In this document: positions 1 to 9,374 of the stretch, in pieces | Position numbering within the stretch: position 1 is the stretch's first letter | Layout: every line of letters starts with the position of its first letter | From: Tritonibacter litoralis | Lineage (GTDB): Bacteria; Pseudomonadota; Alphaproteobacteria; Rhodobacterales; Rhodobacteraceae | NCBI RefSeq assembly: GCF_009496005.1 | Contig: NZ_WIBF01000002.1 | Location: 151,503 to 215,502, forward strand | Direction: 5' to 3' | DNA length: 64,000 bases | Made by a program: the position numbers and the translations under genes | The notes under the pieces: model-generated | Databases searched by the model: none | What the model was told of the DNA's origin: nothing | The model's input: only the letters and a program-made list of their open reading frames with translations

Positions 1-978
1 CAGGTCCGGCGCCTTGAGGGCGGGGCGGACACGGGCGGCGGCTTTGGTCATCTTGCCAATCTCGGACAAGGCGCGCCGAACGGGGGCCACCGCCTCCCCC
101 AAAGCAAGTGCGGCAAACACGCCAATTGCAGCTTGGGCGGTCTCGATCACGTCGGCCTGGACCAATGTGATCCCGACCATCAAGCAGCCCGATGTGACCA
201 AAGCCGTGACCATATCCATCAGCATGCCTGTCTGTCGTTCGATCTGGTCCAGGCGACGGCGGGACTGCGCGGCTTTGTCAAAGGCGTGGATCGTATGGTC
301 GCGCGCGCGGGGCAGCTGCCCGAATACGGTCAGGTCATCGCGTCCGGACAAAAGGTCGACCATTCGGCTGCGCCCCGCCTGCAGCGCAGCTTCGGCCAGA
401 CGTGCAGGTGATTTTGCAACGCCTTGGCCAATACAGAAAACCCCCGTCGGCAAGACAAGATATCCAGCCGCAAGGATCGCAGCGACGCTGGGGTGAACAA
501 TCCACCACAAAACCAGTGACGTGATGAGGATTGCTGCGCTGCCTGCAAGGGCTGGGATGACCAACCGCAACAACGCGCCGTCCAAGGCGTCGGTATCCGC
601 GGTAATCCGGTTCAGCTCGGAATTGGCACGCAGGCGTTCCAAAGCGCGATATGGGCGGGTGAGCAACCCACGCAGCAAGGACACACGCAGTTCCGAGACG
701 GCCCGAAGGGTGGCGTCATGGGTCAGGATCCGCTCCCCATAGCGCGCGGCTGTGCGCCCAAGCGCGAGGAAGCGGACCATTGCGGAGGGCGCAAAAACGT
801 TGAACAGAATGCCGATCCCCGCCATGCCGGCCGCGGCCGTTGCCAGGATAAACCAGCCGGACAGTGCCAGCAGGGCCACGCCCATAACAAGCACCACGAA
901 GGCCAGAGCAAACCCGCGCGCCAGCGCTTGACGCTCGTTGCGTATGATAAGGTAAATGATGGCGATCAGATCTGTCAT
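1..978 (-). CDS. cydC: CydC, thiol reductant ABC exporter subunit (3' end cut by window edge)
   Basis: This is half of the CydDC heterodimeric inner-membrane ABC exporter, which sends cysteine and glutathione to the periplasm and is needed to assemble cytochrome bd. Only the N-terminal membrane part (about 325 residues) lies in the window; the ATPase domain is beyond position 1. The translation contains the family signatures LALSGWFI, NVFAPSAMVRFLALGRTAARYGERI and LTHDATLR-type segments just after the first membrane segments. The ATG overlaps the cydD stop codon in an ATGA arrangement, so the two subunits are translationally coupled in the usual cydDC order. The frame stays open to the window edge. 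No defect is visible. Confidence 0.93.
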   Translation of the reverse strand, partial: MTDLIAIIYLIIRNERQALARGFALAFVVLVMGVALLALSGWFILATAAAGMAGIGILFNVFAPSAMVRFLALGRTAARYGERILTHDATLRAVSELRVSLLRGLLTRPYRALERLRANSELNRITADTDALDGALLRLVIPALAGSAAILITSLVLWWIVHPSVAAILAAGYLVLPTGVFCIGQGVAKSPARLAEAALQAGRSRMVDLLSGRDDLTVFGQLPRARDHTIHAFDKAAQSRRRLDQIERQTGMLMDMVTALVTSGCLMVGITLVQADVIETAQAAIGVFAALALGEAVAPVRRALSEIGKMTKAAARVRPALKAPDL

Positions 979-2594
979 GCGGCGTCTGTATCCCGTTGGA
1001 TAGAAACGCGTTTTTGCAGCCTGTTGATCAGCGCGGTATCATGCGATGCCACCAGCAATGTGCCGCCGTCTTTTGTGAACTGCAGCAGGCTGTCGCTGAT
1101 CCGGCGCGCGGTCTCTGCATCCAGATCAGCTGTTGGCTCATCGGCAATAAGCACGCGTGGAGCGCCATGCAGCGCACGGGCCAGGGTCACACGCCGGCCT
1201 TCACCGCCGGACAAACCCGCGCCACGCTCACCCAACCGGGTGAGGTCGCCGCGTGGTAAATCCTGGATAATGGTCTCCAGCCCCGCAGCCACAAGGGTGT
1301 CATCTGATACCGGTGCGCCCAGGCCCACATTGTAGCGGAGCGAGCCATTAAAGAAATGCGGAGCCTGTGGCATCCAACCGATGGAGGCGCGCCATTGATT
1401 GGCGTTTTCCTCGGTCAGGGCAACGCCGTCGATCAGGATTGTGCCCCTGTCCGGTTGCTCCAAGCCAGCGATTAAACGCAGCAATGTGGTCTTTCCGGCT
1501 CCGCTGACACCTTCAAGCGCAAGGCTTTCGCCGGGTTCGATGCGGATGTTTGGGTAAGTGATGCCACGGTGGTGCAGGTTTTGAATTGCAATTGAAGGCG
1601 TGTGGGACAAGGCGGGCTCAGTTGCGCCATGTCCCAGACGTTTCGCGCGGTCCTCGTCGCGCCACGCGGCCAGTTCGTCCATCACAGCATCTACCGCCGC
1701 ACGGTCATGCCAGGCGGCGGCAAGATCACGCAGCGGCTGAAAGAACTCGGGCGCCATCAGCAGAAGATATACGCCTGCGACGGGCGTCAACGGCACGCCC
1801 CACCCGCCCCAATTCAGCTCACCCAAAAGGGTGAAGCCGACCCAGATGGCGACCAAAGCAACGCCAAGCGCAGAGAAAAGCTCCAGCACCGTCGAGGACA
1901 GAAAGGCAATCTGCAAAACGGCCATGGTGCGCTGGCGCAGGGTATCGCTTGCGCGGGCGAATGTCTCGACGGTTGATTTGCCTGCACCCAACAATTGCAG
2001 ATCTGAAAGAGCCGCCAGACGGTCCACCAAAAGATCGCTGAGCTGCCCGATTTCCTGCATTTGACGGGCGCTGGCCTCCTTGGCAGCCCAGCCTACCAAA
2101 GCCATAAACACTGGGATCAAGGGGCCCGCCACAAGAAGGACAATGGCCACAGCCCAGCTGTGCCAAGCGGTCAGACACAGGATCACGGCAGGCAGCACCA
2201 GCACACGCAGTCGCGCCGGGCGATAGCGCAGCAAAGCTGGGCGCAGGGTCTCAAGCTTTTCCGCCACCAGCGCCGCCAATGCCCCTTCTCCGGCCAGGGT
2301 AGAGGCAGAGGCCGACGCGGCCTCTCGTGTCACGATTTCCTGCCGCAGCTCGGTGATTTTCGCCTCTGCAGCCTGCGACAGGCATCGTTGGGCCGCAGCC
2401 TCTGTTGCTGTGCGCAAGGCCCAAAGCAGAAACAGCGCGGCCCCCGCAGCGATGGCCGAGACATCGTCGCCCATCAACAAACGCCCCAAAACACGTGCGA
2501 TGACCGCCGCACCACAGAGCCAGATCAGGCTGGCCAGGACGGATAGCCACGCGCCGATCATTTCGCTTTTGCGGGTTTGAACCATCGACCTCAT
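975..2594 (-). CDS. cydD: CydD, thiol reductant ABC exporter subunit
   Basis: This is the other half of CydDC, with an N-terminal transmembrane domain (about residues 10-300) fused to an ABC ATPase. Walker A (GVSGAGKTT) is at about 362-370, the Q-loop MPQ at 408-410, the signature LSGGEGRR at 461-468, Walker B with DEP at about 485-487 and the H-loop histidine at about 518, so the ATPase looks intact. The length of 539 aa is normal. The listed ATG and an in-frame ATG three codons later are both possible starts, and neither has a strong Shine-Dalgarno. An FNR-type box lies upstream at a distance that suits activation of this promoter. Loss of CydD in other bacteria impairs bd oxidase, so low-oxygen control makes sense. 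Confidence 0.94.
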   Translation of the reverse strand: MRSMVQTRKSEMIGAWLSVLASLIWLCGAAVIARVLGRLLMGDDVSAIAAGAALFLLWALRTATEAAAQRCLSQAAEAKITELRQEIVTREAASASASTLAGEGALAALVAEKLETLRPALLRYRPARLRVLVLPAVILCLTAWHSWAVAIVLLVAGPLIPVFMALVGWAAKEASARQMQEIGQLSDLLVDRLAALSDLQLLGAGKSTVETFARASDTLRQRTMAVLQIAFLSSTVLELFSALGVALVAIWVGFTLLGELNWGGWGVPLTPVAGVYLLLMAPEFFQPLRDLAAAWHDRAAVDAVMDELAAWRDEDRAKRLGHGATEPALSHTPSIAIQNLHHRGITYPNIRIEPGESLALEGVSGAGKTTLLRLIAGLEQPDRGTILIDGVALTEENANQWRASIGWMPQAPHFFNGSLRYNVGLGAPVSDDTLVAAGLETIIQDLPRGDLTRLGERGAGLSGGEGRRVTLARALHGAPRVLIADEPTADLDAETARRISDSLLQFTKDGGTLLVASHDTALINRLQKRVSIQRDTDAA

Positions 2595-2660
2595 GCGTCT
2601 GTCCGCTCACATTAATCTGCATCTAGGATGTGTAATTAGGTGTTTTCCATGTGAAAAGAC

Positions 2661-2674
2661 TTGATCTGGCTCAA
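2661..2674. promoter_or_regulatory. FNR/FnrL-type box between cydD and the Rrf2 gene
   Basis: TTGATCTGGCTCAA matches the TTGA-N6-TCAA core of FNR/FnrL sites. Its centre is about 41.5 bp from a start expected near 2626 on the minus strand, with TAATTA at 2633-2638 as a possible -10, which gives class II spacing for cydDC. Spacing towards the Rrf2 gene would also fit, but the -10 there is poor. The match is seen; function is inferred. Confidence 0.6.
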
Positions 2675-2725
2675 GGTATAAGAAGGTTTTGAAGTGCAGG
2701 AATGTCCAATCCTTGGAGGTATTGC

Positions 2726-3187
2726 ATGCGACTGACAATTCGAACCAACCTCGCGGCGCGCATCCTGATGGCCTGCGCCGACAATCCAGGCCGACTGCTC
2801 AAGACGGCTGAGGTGGCAGAGATGTGCAACTGCTCCACCAACCATGCGGCCCATGTGGTCCAGCGTCTTCATATCGAAGGGTTTGTCTCAACCCTGCGGG
2901 GGCGGGCCGGTGGGTTCACGCTGGCACGCCCTGCGGATGCGATCTCGATGGGGGCGGTCTTTCGCGTGTTTGAAGGCGACATTCCCTTTGCCGAGTGTTT
3001 CGACCCTGAAACCAACACGTGCCCCTTAAGCGGGGCGTGCCGCCTGAAACGCTACATCGAACGCGCGCTGGATGCGTTTTATCACGAGCTGGACATGGTG
3101 ACATTGCGGGATCTTGTGCAGGGAAATTGCGGCCTGAGCGCGCTGTTGCAGCTCAAACCCTCCATGCCGGAAAATTGCCAACCCTAA
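2726..3187 (+). CDS. Rrf2-family Fe-S regulator, NsrR-like
   Basis: This is a 153-aa transcription factor with an N-terminal winged helix and the Rrf2 signature RGRAGGFTLARP at about 58-69. Cysteines at 91, 99 and 105 form the Rrf2 cluster-binding set (C-x7-C-x5-C). This resembles NsrR and IscR, so it probably senses nitric oxide, redox state or iron through an Fe-S cluster. The ATG at 2726 is preferred to an upstream in-frame ATG at 2702 because GGAGGT sits 5 nt before it. It is divergent from cydDC, whose product supports a respiratory oxidase that resists NO. Control of cydDC by this regulator is inferred. The assignment to NsrR rather than another Rrf2 subgroup is not certain. Confidence 0.85.
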   Translation: MRLTIRTNLAARILMACADNPGRLLKTAEVAEMCNCSTNHAAHVVQRLHIEGFVSTLRGRAGGFTLARPADAISMGAVFRVFEGDIPFAECFDPETNTCPLSGACRLKRYIERALDAFYHELDMVTLRDLVQGNCGLSALLQLKPSMPENCQP

Positions 3188-3233
3188 CCTTGCTGCTGGC
3201 CTGTCCCATTCCCTCCCTGAGCGGCGCACTTGT

Positions 3234-4454
3234 TTAAAGAAACCCTGCGCTGAACAGCAAAATGCTGGTCATCACCCCAAGAATGGGGACGAACACCGGA
3301 ACGCGGAAGTGCTCGCTGGGGGTGTCCGCTTGACGCTTCAAGAGGATCAGGGAGGCGTTCACCAACACAAAGACGCCAAGCACGATCTGGGATGTGCGTT
3401 CGGCCAGAACCCCAATGGGAAGGGATTGGGTGAGCACCAGAATTATGCCAACGATCAGAAGCGTCGCGACCACCGGTGTCTGCGTTCTTTGCGGCACAGT
3501 GGCCAAGGCCTTGGGCAGCTGCCCCCGATCCGCAAGCCCATAAATCACCCGCGAGGCCATGATCATCTGGATCAGCACGCCATTGACCGTTGCGACAATC
3601 GCAACGGCTGAAAAGCCCTGTTTTACAACCTCTGGTGCATCCGCAAAAACAAGGGCAAGCGGCGCAGCAGAGGTTGCAAGTACATCACTGGGAACCACAA
3701 ACAACACCGTCACGGATGTCCCAAGATACAAAACAGTGGCCAAAACAAGGGTCAACATGATCGCTTTGGGGATAGTGCGGACGGGGTCTTTCACCTCCTC
3801 TGCGACATTTGCCATGTCTTCAAATCCAACAAAGGCAAAGAAGGCGAGCAGCGAAGCCGCAAAGACAAGTCTTAAGGCGTCGATCTCAAGCGGGGGGAGC
3901 ATCGACGTGATTGGGTATCCTTGCGGATCCTGCACCGACATACCCCAGCCGATCACAAACAGGAGCCCGGCGATCTCGATAACTGTGATAACCGCTGCGA
4001 CCATGACGGATTGTGTGATGCCCCAGAGCGCGATCAGCCCCATAATCGAAACCACGCCGATGGTTAAGAGGGGGACAGACAGCCCCGTCAGCGCGTGCAG
4101 GTAAGAGGCTGCCCCAATTGCAACGGCTGAGGCGGAGATTACACCAGACATGGCAACGGCGAGGCCCACACATACAGCCAGCCAGCTTTTTTCAAATCCG
4201 GCCTCAACATAGGCGGCTTCGCCTGCGCTGACGGGAAATCGTGTTGCAAGCTCTGCATAAGAAAGGGCCGTCAATGATACAACGAGCGCCGCCACAACAA
4301 ATGAAAACGCCGCATAGGGTCCTGCGATGTCGGCCGTAGCGCCGACCAGCACATAAATTCCAGCACCCACAGTTACGCCCAGACCATAAAGCGTCAACAA
4401 AGGGGTCGTCAGGGCACGACGAAGTTTCGGTTCTTGTGGCTCAACTGTGTTCAT
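3234..4454 (-). CDS. APC-superfamily amino-acid permease
   Basis: This is a 406-aa integral membrane transporter of the amino acid-polyamine-organocation family. The first helix region carries the diagnostic unwound glycine motif (GVTVGAGIYVLVGA), followed by GPYAAFSF and an SYAELATRFP segment typical of family members. About twelve hydrophobic segments are visible. The start at 4454 is chosen over the longer frame because GGAAAG precedes it by a few bases and the protein then begins just before the conserved LTTPLLTLYGLG segment. It stands alone and converges with the Rrf2 gene 46 bp away. The substrate cannot be told from the sequence. Confidence 0.85.
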   Translation of the reverse strand: MNTVEPQEPKLRRALTTPLLTLYGLGVTVGAGIYVLVGATADIAGPYAAFSFVVAALVVSLTALSYAELATRFPVSAGEAAYVEAGFEKSWLAVCVGLAVAMSGVISASAVAIGAASYLHALTGLSVPLLTIGVVSIMGLIALWGITQSVMVAAVITVIEIAGLLFVIGWGMSVQDPQGYPITSMLPPLEIDALRLVFAASLLAFFAFVGFEDMANVAEEVKDPVRTIPKAIMLTLVLATVLYLGTSVTVLFVVPSDVLATSAAPLALVFADAPEVVKQGFSAVAIVATVNGVLIQMIMASRVIYGLADRGQLPKALATVPQRTQTPVVATLLIVGIILVLTQSLPIGVLAERTSQIVLGVFVLVNASLILLKRQADTPSEHFRVPVFVPILGVMTSILLFSAGFL

Positions 4455-4754
4455 AAGCTTTCCAAAGACCACCTTGCAGCCGGGGTGCAGGCGGTGTCCG
4501 TCCTCTTCTTGGCCCGTGTGCGTGACGTGGGTTGACCCCAAGGGATCGCCACATCGTTTGTCTTGAGTCTCAACTTCAATTCGCTATGGCGACCGATCAA
4601 TCGCCGGACGCGCGTCTCTTTGCCTGCCAAACAGCCAAACGGAAGGCACCCTGGGTTCAAATGCTGTTCGCACCGACTTTTGCAAAACAGTGTGACAGTA
4701 GAGGGCGCGCAGGCTGAGGCAATTCCATTTCACCGCTTAGATCGACCAAGGACA

Positions 4755-4768
4755 TTGATCTGCCTCAA
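4755..4768. promoter_or_regulatory. Distal FNR-type box
   Basis: TTGATCTGCCTCAA differs at one spacer base from the box beside cydD. It lies 107 bp before the second box, so it may be an accessory upstream site for the phasin-like and stress-protein genes. Function is inferred from motif only. Confidence 0.45.
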
Positions 4769-4861
4769 CCAAAGGACCGTGTTGGGTGTTTGCGGTTTTG
4801 GGGTGAGGTTTTGCATGTGGATCAACACGACACAGCCGCCCAGCAGGAAACATTCAAGATC

Positions 4862-4875
4862 TTGATCTTTATCAA
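4862..4875. promoter_or_regulatory. FNR/FnrL box with class II spacing
   Basis: TTGATCTTTATCAA is a perfect TTGAT-N4-ATCAA site. A start at its centre plus 41.5 bp falls near 4910, and GTTAAT at 4896-4901 would serve as the -10. This is the classic class II FNR layout, so the downstream genes are predicted to be induced at low oxygen. Confidence 0.7.
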
Positions 4876-4933
4876 CACGAGGGGTCTCAGCAGGTGTTAA
4901 TTTGCACCATTCGTTAATGAGGAGGAACTTTCG

Positions 4934-5383
4934 ATGTCACAACTGAAGCCAAGCTCAAACTATCCCGCATCTCTTGTAGAGAGCCTGAAGAACGTGAAGC
5001 TGCCCCTTGCGGAAAATTCGATCTACAGCGCGCAGATCGAGCAGTTTTGGGATGCCCAAGAAAAGATGCTCGAAGAGACCGAGGCCTTTGCACAGCATTG
5101 GTTTGAACGTCGACACGAAGCCGTCCGAACCGCTCTGGAAACGGCCCGCAACGTCTCAGAGGCAAACCCGTCTGAACCCACCGAGGCCATTCAGAACCTC
5201 ACGGAATGGCAACGCAATTCAGCCGCACGCTTGGTTGCAGACGCTCAGGAATGGCTCGAGATTATGACGCGCTGTGCAACTTATGTTGCCGAAACCGAGG
5301 CGGAAGCCGTCGATAAAACAGTGGATGATGTTACCGCCAGAGCGCGGAGCGCAACAAAATCATCGAACTCTGACCCGGTATAA
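4934..5383 (+). CDS. Phasin-like helical protein
   Basis: This is a 149-aa, almost entirely alpha-helical and acidic protein. It has amphipathic stretches (an AQIEQFWDAQEKMLEETEAF-type segment, a WFERRHEAVRTALETA region and a conserved-looking NLTEWQ pair) like phasins that coat polyhydroxyalkanoate granules. There is no signal peptide or membrane segment. A strong GAGGAGG ribosome site precedes the ATG. It lies behind a well-placed FNR box and 55 bp before a universal stress protein, so the pair is probably co-expressed when oxygen is low. The phasin assignment rests on composition and overall pattern, not on a diagnostic motif, so a general stress-related helical protein is also possible. 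Confidence 0.6.
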   Translation: MSQLKPSSNYPASLVESLKNVKLPLAENSIYSAQIEQFWDAQEKMLEETEAFAQHWFERRHEAVRTALETARNVSEANPSEPTEAIQNLTEWQRNSAARLVADAQEWLEIMTRCATYVAETEAEAVDKTVDDVTARARSATKSSNSDPV

Positions 5384-5438
5384 CGGGCCGCCAGCGCAAA
5401 ACAATTCAAAGTGACTGGAGCCGAAGAAAGGAGTTCCC

Positions 5439-5846
5439 ATGTACAAGAACATACTGATCCCGGTTGTACTGAACCGAGAAAACGATACCCCAGCATCCTT
5501 TGAGGCGGCGCGCCAGCTGGCTGATACGGATGCAGTGTTTACTGTATTGCACGTCCAAGAGCCGATCCCGGCCTACGTAAGCGCTCAGATACCCAGCGAT
5601 GTGCTGGCGAACACGCGGCATGACGTTTTGGAAGGTTTACAACAATGCGCCTCTGAGCTACCCGAAGCCAAAGTACAGCTTATCTCTGGTCATCCCGGCC
5701 GGGCCATTGTTGACTTTGCCAATGAAAACAAGGTCGATTGCATCGTTCTGGCGTCGCATAAGCCCGGCTTTGAAGACTTCTTGCTGGGCTCAACGGCCAA
5801 TAGAGTTGTGCATCACGCAAAATGTTCGGTGCACGTGATCCGCTGA
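5439..5846 (+). CDS. Universal stress protein, UspA family
   Basis: This is a 135-aa single Usp domain. It begins MYKNILIPVVLN, and the C-terminal half carries the nucleotide-binding pattern G-H-P-G followed by G-S-T-A-N before a final SVHVIR strand, as in ATP-binding UspA proteins. The usual alpha/beta core length is kept. GAAAGGAG precedes the ATG. It follows the phasin-like gene and probably shares its low-oxygen promoter; Usp genes are common members of FNR regulons. The ligand and exact stress cannot be read from the sequence. Confidence 0.92.
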   Translation: MYKNILIPVVLNRENDTPASFEAARQLADTDAVFTVLHVQEPIPAYVSAQIPSDVLANTRHDVLEGLQQCASELPEAKVQLISGHPGRAIVDFANENKVDCIVLASHKPGFEDFLLGSTANRVVHHAKCSVHVIR

Positions 5847-5890
5847 ACCGTTTTACGCCTGAATTTTTGGGGAGTGCCGTTGTTGAACCC

Positions 5891-5941
5891 TTTGGTTGCA
5901 CACCCTCCCCTATTTATTCTCAGGATAAATGCGCAACCAAA
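5891..5941. repeat. Nested inverted repeat after the usp gene
   Basis: The outer arms TTTGGTTGC (5891-5899) and GCAACCAAA (5933-5941) are perfect complements. Inside them ATTTAT (5912-5917) and ATAAAT (5925-5930) form a second perfect pair. The two stems would stack with an asymmetric internal loop. No U-tract follows, so it is not a textbook terminator. It could be an mRNA 3' structure or a protein-binding palindrome. Confidence 0.5.
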
Positions 5942-6027
5942 TTGGATCGCTTTTTGGGTTGTCAGGACAGCTAAGGAAAGCCCACGAACCGCGCAGCAGG
6001 CCGGTCACTCCTCTTTGAGAGCACAGA

Positions 6028-7818
6028 TCAGAAGTCTGTCCACTGGGCTCTTCCGCCGCCTGCGACTGCGGTCGTCGTCTCCTCAGGCACGGACCACTCG
6101 TCGTCTTCAAAGCTGACCGTTTGCCTTTGGGTCATCTGCACAACTGCAGCTCCTTCCTTCAGCTTGAAGTACGAAACCATCTTGGAGAGATTTGCCGCGT
6201 CTCCCTTCAACATGTGGCTTGCTGCGGTCGCTTCCTCGACCATGGCCGCGTTTTGCTGCGTAACTTTGTCCAATTCGATCATACCGGTGTTGATCTCAGC
6301 CAAACCGCCCGACTGCTCGCTTGCCCCTTGTGCAATTTCGGAGATCAATCCCGAGATCTGCGTTACCTGGCCAACGATACTGTGTAATGCTTCGCCGGTT
6401 TTGCCGACAAGATCCACGCCATGCTCCACCTGACGGTATGAATCTCCAATGAGCGTCTTAATCTCGGTTGCAGCGTCAGATGATCTTTGTGCAAGCGCGC
6501 GAACCTCTGAGGCCACCACAGCAAAACCACGACCTGCTTCTCCTGCCCGCGCGGCTTCCACGCCCGCATTCAAGGCCAACAAGTTTGTTTGAAAGGCGAT
6601 ATCATCAATAACCCCGATGATCTGCGAGATACGGTTTGACGATTCCTGAATGGCGTTCATCGCTTCGACCGCACTGCTGACCACTTCGCTGCTGTCTACG
6701 GCTTCACTTTTTGCGTCTTGCATTGTCTCAGACACGCTTGATGCGCCATCTGCCGCTTTGCGAACAGAGGCTGTCAGCTCATCCAAAGCAGCAGCGGTCT
6801 CTTCCAATGTCGCCGCTTGGCTTTCCGTCCGGCGAGCTAGATCGTCCGAAGCTTGGGTGATTTCACTCGAGCCGCTGCGAATACTCTCGGCTGTTCCCAC
6901 AACCGAAGAAATCGTCTCGCGCAGGCGATCAATCAGAGAATTGAAATCTGTGCGCAGCTGCTCATATTTTTCCGGGAACGTGTTTTCAATTGAATTGGTC
7001 AAATCACCCGTCGCCAATTTCCCAATGGCATCACTTAGCCGATCCACAACTTGTTGCTGTGCGGCATCCGCGCGATGCTTCTCTTCTTCCATGCGTTTTG
7101 CTTCGGCGTTCGCATCGCGAAACGACACCAGCGCCTTACCAAGGGCGCCAATCTCATCTCGGCGTTCAGCCTCGGGAATTTCTCGATTCTGATCGCCCTT
7201 TTGGAGCGCATCAATGTGAGAAACAACTGTGGCAATCGGATTTGCCACACCCGAGGAAATCAAAAACAGCATAACCGCGAAGGACGCAAAGAACACAAGC
7301 CCAAGGACCGTTGCAGTGATATTTGCAGAGTTAACTTCTTGCGCAATGATTGAAGTATCAAGCGCCCAAATTAAGCTACCGGCCACCTCTCCGTCAAAAG
7401 AAAGGGGCGTCTGGAAGAAGGTCAGTGCGCCAGCCTCTTGGCGCAAGGTCTCAGCCTCGAGCATCGCAACCGATGTTTCTAACCATGACGGTTCCATTTG
7501 ACCGGATTTTGAAGTTTCGGCAAGAACGTCGCCCGCGCTGACGACCTGGGCAAAAACAAAGGAGTCTTGCTGTGACAAGGATTGAAGCGTCGAATCCGCC
7601 AATTCACTATCGTAATTCCATGCGGCCGTCGCGAGCGGTGCTGCGACATAGGAATTCGTGAGAGCGACTTTCTCCTCAAATGCCTCATAAAGCGCATTGG
7701 ACAGCGTATTTGCCCAAAAAACTGTTATCACGAACATCATGATAAGCAGACCTGTGAGCCCCGGCAAAAGAATCTTTAATTTTACCGGCATGTTTTTGAA
7801 ACGAGTGGTTTTCAGCAT
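6028..7818 (-). CDS. Methyl-accepting chemotaxis protein
   Basis: This is a 596-aa transmembrane chemoreceptor. The first membrane helix is at about residues 14-36, followed by a periplasmic sensor region of about 150 residues and a second helix near 190-212. HAMP and linker segments come next ([10 protein letters not shown], then a second HAMP-like region), and then the cytoplasmic signalling hairpin. The hairpin tip is well conserved, with [31 protein letters not shown] and [10 protein letters not shown]. The start at 7818 is chosen because AAAGG lies 8 nt before it and the first helix then follows closely; an upstream in-frame ATG would add 37 poorly conserved residues. No che genes are adjacent. 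The ligand is unknown. An orphan solute-binding protein is the next gene upstream and might be a partner. Confidence 0.93.
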   Translation of the reverse strand: MLKTTRFKNMPVKLKILLPGLTGLLIMMFVITVFWANTLSNALYEAFEEKVALTNSYVAAPLATAAWNYDSELADSTLQSLSQQDSFVFAQVVSAGDVLAETSKSGQMEPSWLETSVAMLEAETLRQEAGALTFFQTPLSFDGEVAGSLIWALDTSIIAQEVNSANITATVLGLVFFASFAVMLFLISSGVANPIATVVSHIDALQKGDQNREIPEAERRDEIGALGKALVSFRDANAEAKRMEEEKHRADAAQQQVVDRLSDAIGKLATGDLTNSIENTFPEKYEQLRTDFNSLIDRLRETISSVVGTAESIRSGSSEITQASDDLARRTESQAATLEETAAALDELTASVRKAADGASSVSETMQDAKSEAVDSSEVVSSAVEAMNAIQESSNRISQIIGVIDDIAFQTNLLALNAGVEAARAGEAGRGFAVVASEVRALAQRSSDAATEIKTLIGDSYRQVEHGVDLVGKTGEALHSIVGQVTQISGLISEIAQGASEQSGGLAEINTGMIELDKVTQQNAAMVEEATAASHMLKGDAANLSKMVSYFKLKEGAAVVQMTQRQTVSFEDDEWSVPEETTTAVAGGGRAQWTDF

Positions 7819-8459
7819 CGGATTAACCTTTAAGATACATTTACCTTCATTGGACTGGATATTTTCTCGCCATTTCACATCGGATATCGTCTGATACGAT
7901 TTCTCCAGACATTGAAGAGGCGCACCCATTTCAAGACGGCCGTTTTACAAACGGTGATTGAAGACATTTTGGAGGTTGACCGTGGCGTGCGGAGTCCCAT
8001 GCCAATTCTTGCGCGTAGCGCGTGATCGTGGCTGCGGCAAAATTGAAGCAAGCAAACCGAAACTTTTGCATCACAGCGCCCTATCGCGCTTTGCACATTT
8101 TTCGCGTTACGTAACAGCAGATTTGTAGACGTCGCGAAACATTGGTTGGAGCATTTCAATGGCAAAGGATGCCTTGAGACATACAACCCTCGACTCACAC
8201 ACTGTGTTAACTCCGACACCTTCGTCACCTAGAAAATCACGTCTCTAGTCACGTTGTCGCACCCTTGCAGTTAATTCCGCGTTATCGGATGAAAATTTAG
8301 ATGTAAAAAATTGAAAAATACTTGGGCGACCAGATGGCTGCACCGGATATGTTTTCGCTAGGGCCATCGCCTTAAAGTAAAAGCATCAAAGTATGCTCCC
8401 CATGCCCACACAAAAAAGGGCGACCAAAGATCGCCCTTCCTTCCAAGTATCTGCATCAA
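7819..8459. other. 641-bp intergenic region upstream of the chemoreceptor
   Basis: It is less GC-rich than its surroundings. A 117-codon minus-strand frame (7875-8228) overlaps the region, but it has no ribosome site and looks non-coding. The only clear element is the terminator at its right end. The chemoreceptor promoter must lie here but was not resolved. Confidence 0.5.
8412..8438 (-). terminator. Rho-independent terminator of the solute-binding protein gene
   Basis: AAGGGCGA and TCGCCCTT form a perfect 8-bp stem with a 7-nt loop. Read on the minus strand, the stem is followed by a run of six T. It starts about 20 bp after the stop codon of the binding-protein gene. Confidence 0.85.
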
Positions 8460-9173
8460 TTAACGGTACTTGCCCGCAATTTCCGCCTGAACACCCTCTG
8501 CGATCATAGCATCCAAGGCGGTTTGCATGCGCGCGATGAGGTCCGCATCTGTCCCCTTGCTGCAGGCCACCGACATGATGGTCTCAGAAAGAGTTAGAAC
8601 CGCTTCCATTGGCTGACCTTCGGCAACCGCCGACTCATAAAATGACCCAGATGTAACCAGTAGATCGATACGGCCTGCTTTAAGTTTTTTCACAGTCACC
8701 TCGAAGTTGGGCGACAGATCTGTCAGTTCGAATCCGTTGTCTTTCAGGACACCAACTGTATAGTCACCAGTCTGAGTGCCCGTTCGAAGAGCGCGCGCAT
8801 CTTCAATGGAGTTTACATTGACGTCGCTGCCTTTGAGTTTGACCAGAACGGTCTTGTCCGCGCTCAAAGGTTCAACCCACTGAAAACGTGCGTCACGCTC
8901 TTCAGTGTGAGTGGTAGCAAAAACGCAGGTGTTTGGCTTTTTTTCAGCCAGATTAATCGCACGCGACCATTGTGTCAGTTCCAGACTATAATCCAAACCG
9001 GCACGTTGCATCATCTGTTTCACTTGATCAGTCGCGACGCCGACGATTTCTCCGTCTTGCTCGAAGTTCAAGGGCGCATAGTCTTCGGTAAAGAAGCTAA
9101 TGCTTTCAGCTTGTACAGAAGACGCAAGACCCATCGCGCAAACGGCGGCAATCTTAAAAACGTTGTTCATCAC
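8460..9173 (-). CDS. Periplasmic solute-binding protein, family 3 type (orphan)
   Basis: This is a roughly 237-aa secreted protein with a clear Sec signal peptide (hydrophobic core after the lysine, cleavage predicted after SVQA at about 22). The mature part opens with a SISFFTEDYAPLNF segment and has a GVATDQVKQMM region, as in extracellular family-3 proteins that bind polar amino acids. No permease or ATPase lies nearby and the gene has its own terminator, so it is not part of a local ABC operon. Two adjacent start codons, GTG at 9173 and ATG at 9170, follow an AGGGA. It could supply a distant transporter or present ligand to the neighbouring chemoreceptor. The ligand is unknown. Confidence 0.82.
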   Translation of the reverse strand: MMNNVFKIAAVCAMGLASSVQAESISFFTEDYAPLNFEQDGEIVGVATDQVKQMMQRAGLDYSLELTQWSRAINLAEKKPNTCVFATTHTEERDARFQWVEPLSADKTVLVKLKGSDVNVNSIEDARALRTGTQTGDYTVGVLKDNGFELTDLSPNFEVTVKKLKAGRIDLLVTSGSFYESAVAEGQPMEAVLTLSETIMSVACSKGTDADLIARMQTALDAMIAEGVQAEIAGKYR

Positions 9174-9374
9174 GTGTGTTCCCTAAGGTTGGATTAGATA
9201 TGTGACAAACGGATCTTTCCTCTCAAAGAATGGAAATTTAGTTTATAAGAAGGAAACCTGCCCAAATAATTGGCTTTTTGTTGACGGTACTCTGGCGTTG
9301 TTACTGGCTCCCTTGTTTCGCAGCAAAGCGTCCTTGCATCTGCGTCAGACCTGAACATCTTTTGGGTGTAAGAA

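Larger units (their letters stand above)
4455..4933. other. 479-bp intergenic region with two FNR-type boxes
   Basis: No convincing gene is present; short frames here lack ribosome sites and family resemblance. The region holds the start side of the permease and two FNR-type motifs listed separately, the second of which is well placed for the phasin-like gene. Confidence 0.5.

Noticed and set aside
7875-8228. 117-codon minus-strand frame upstream of the chemoreceptor
   Set aside because: Cysteine- and arginine-rich, no ribosome site, no recognisable pattern.
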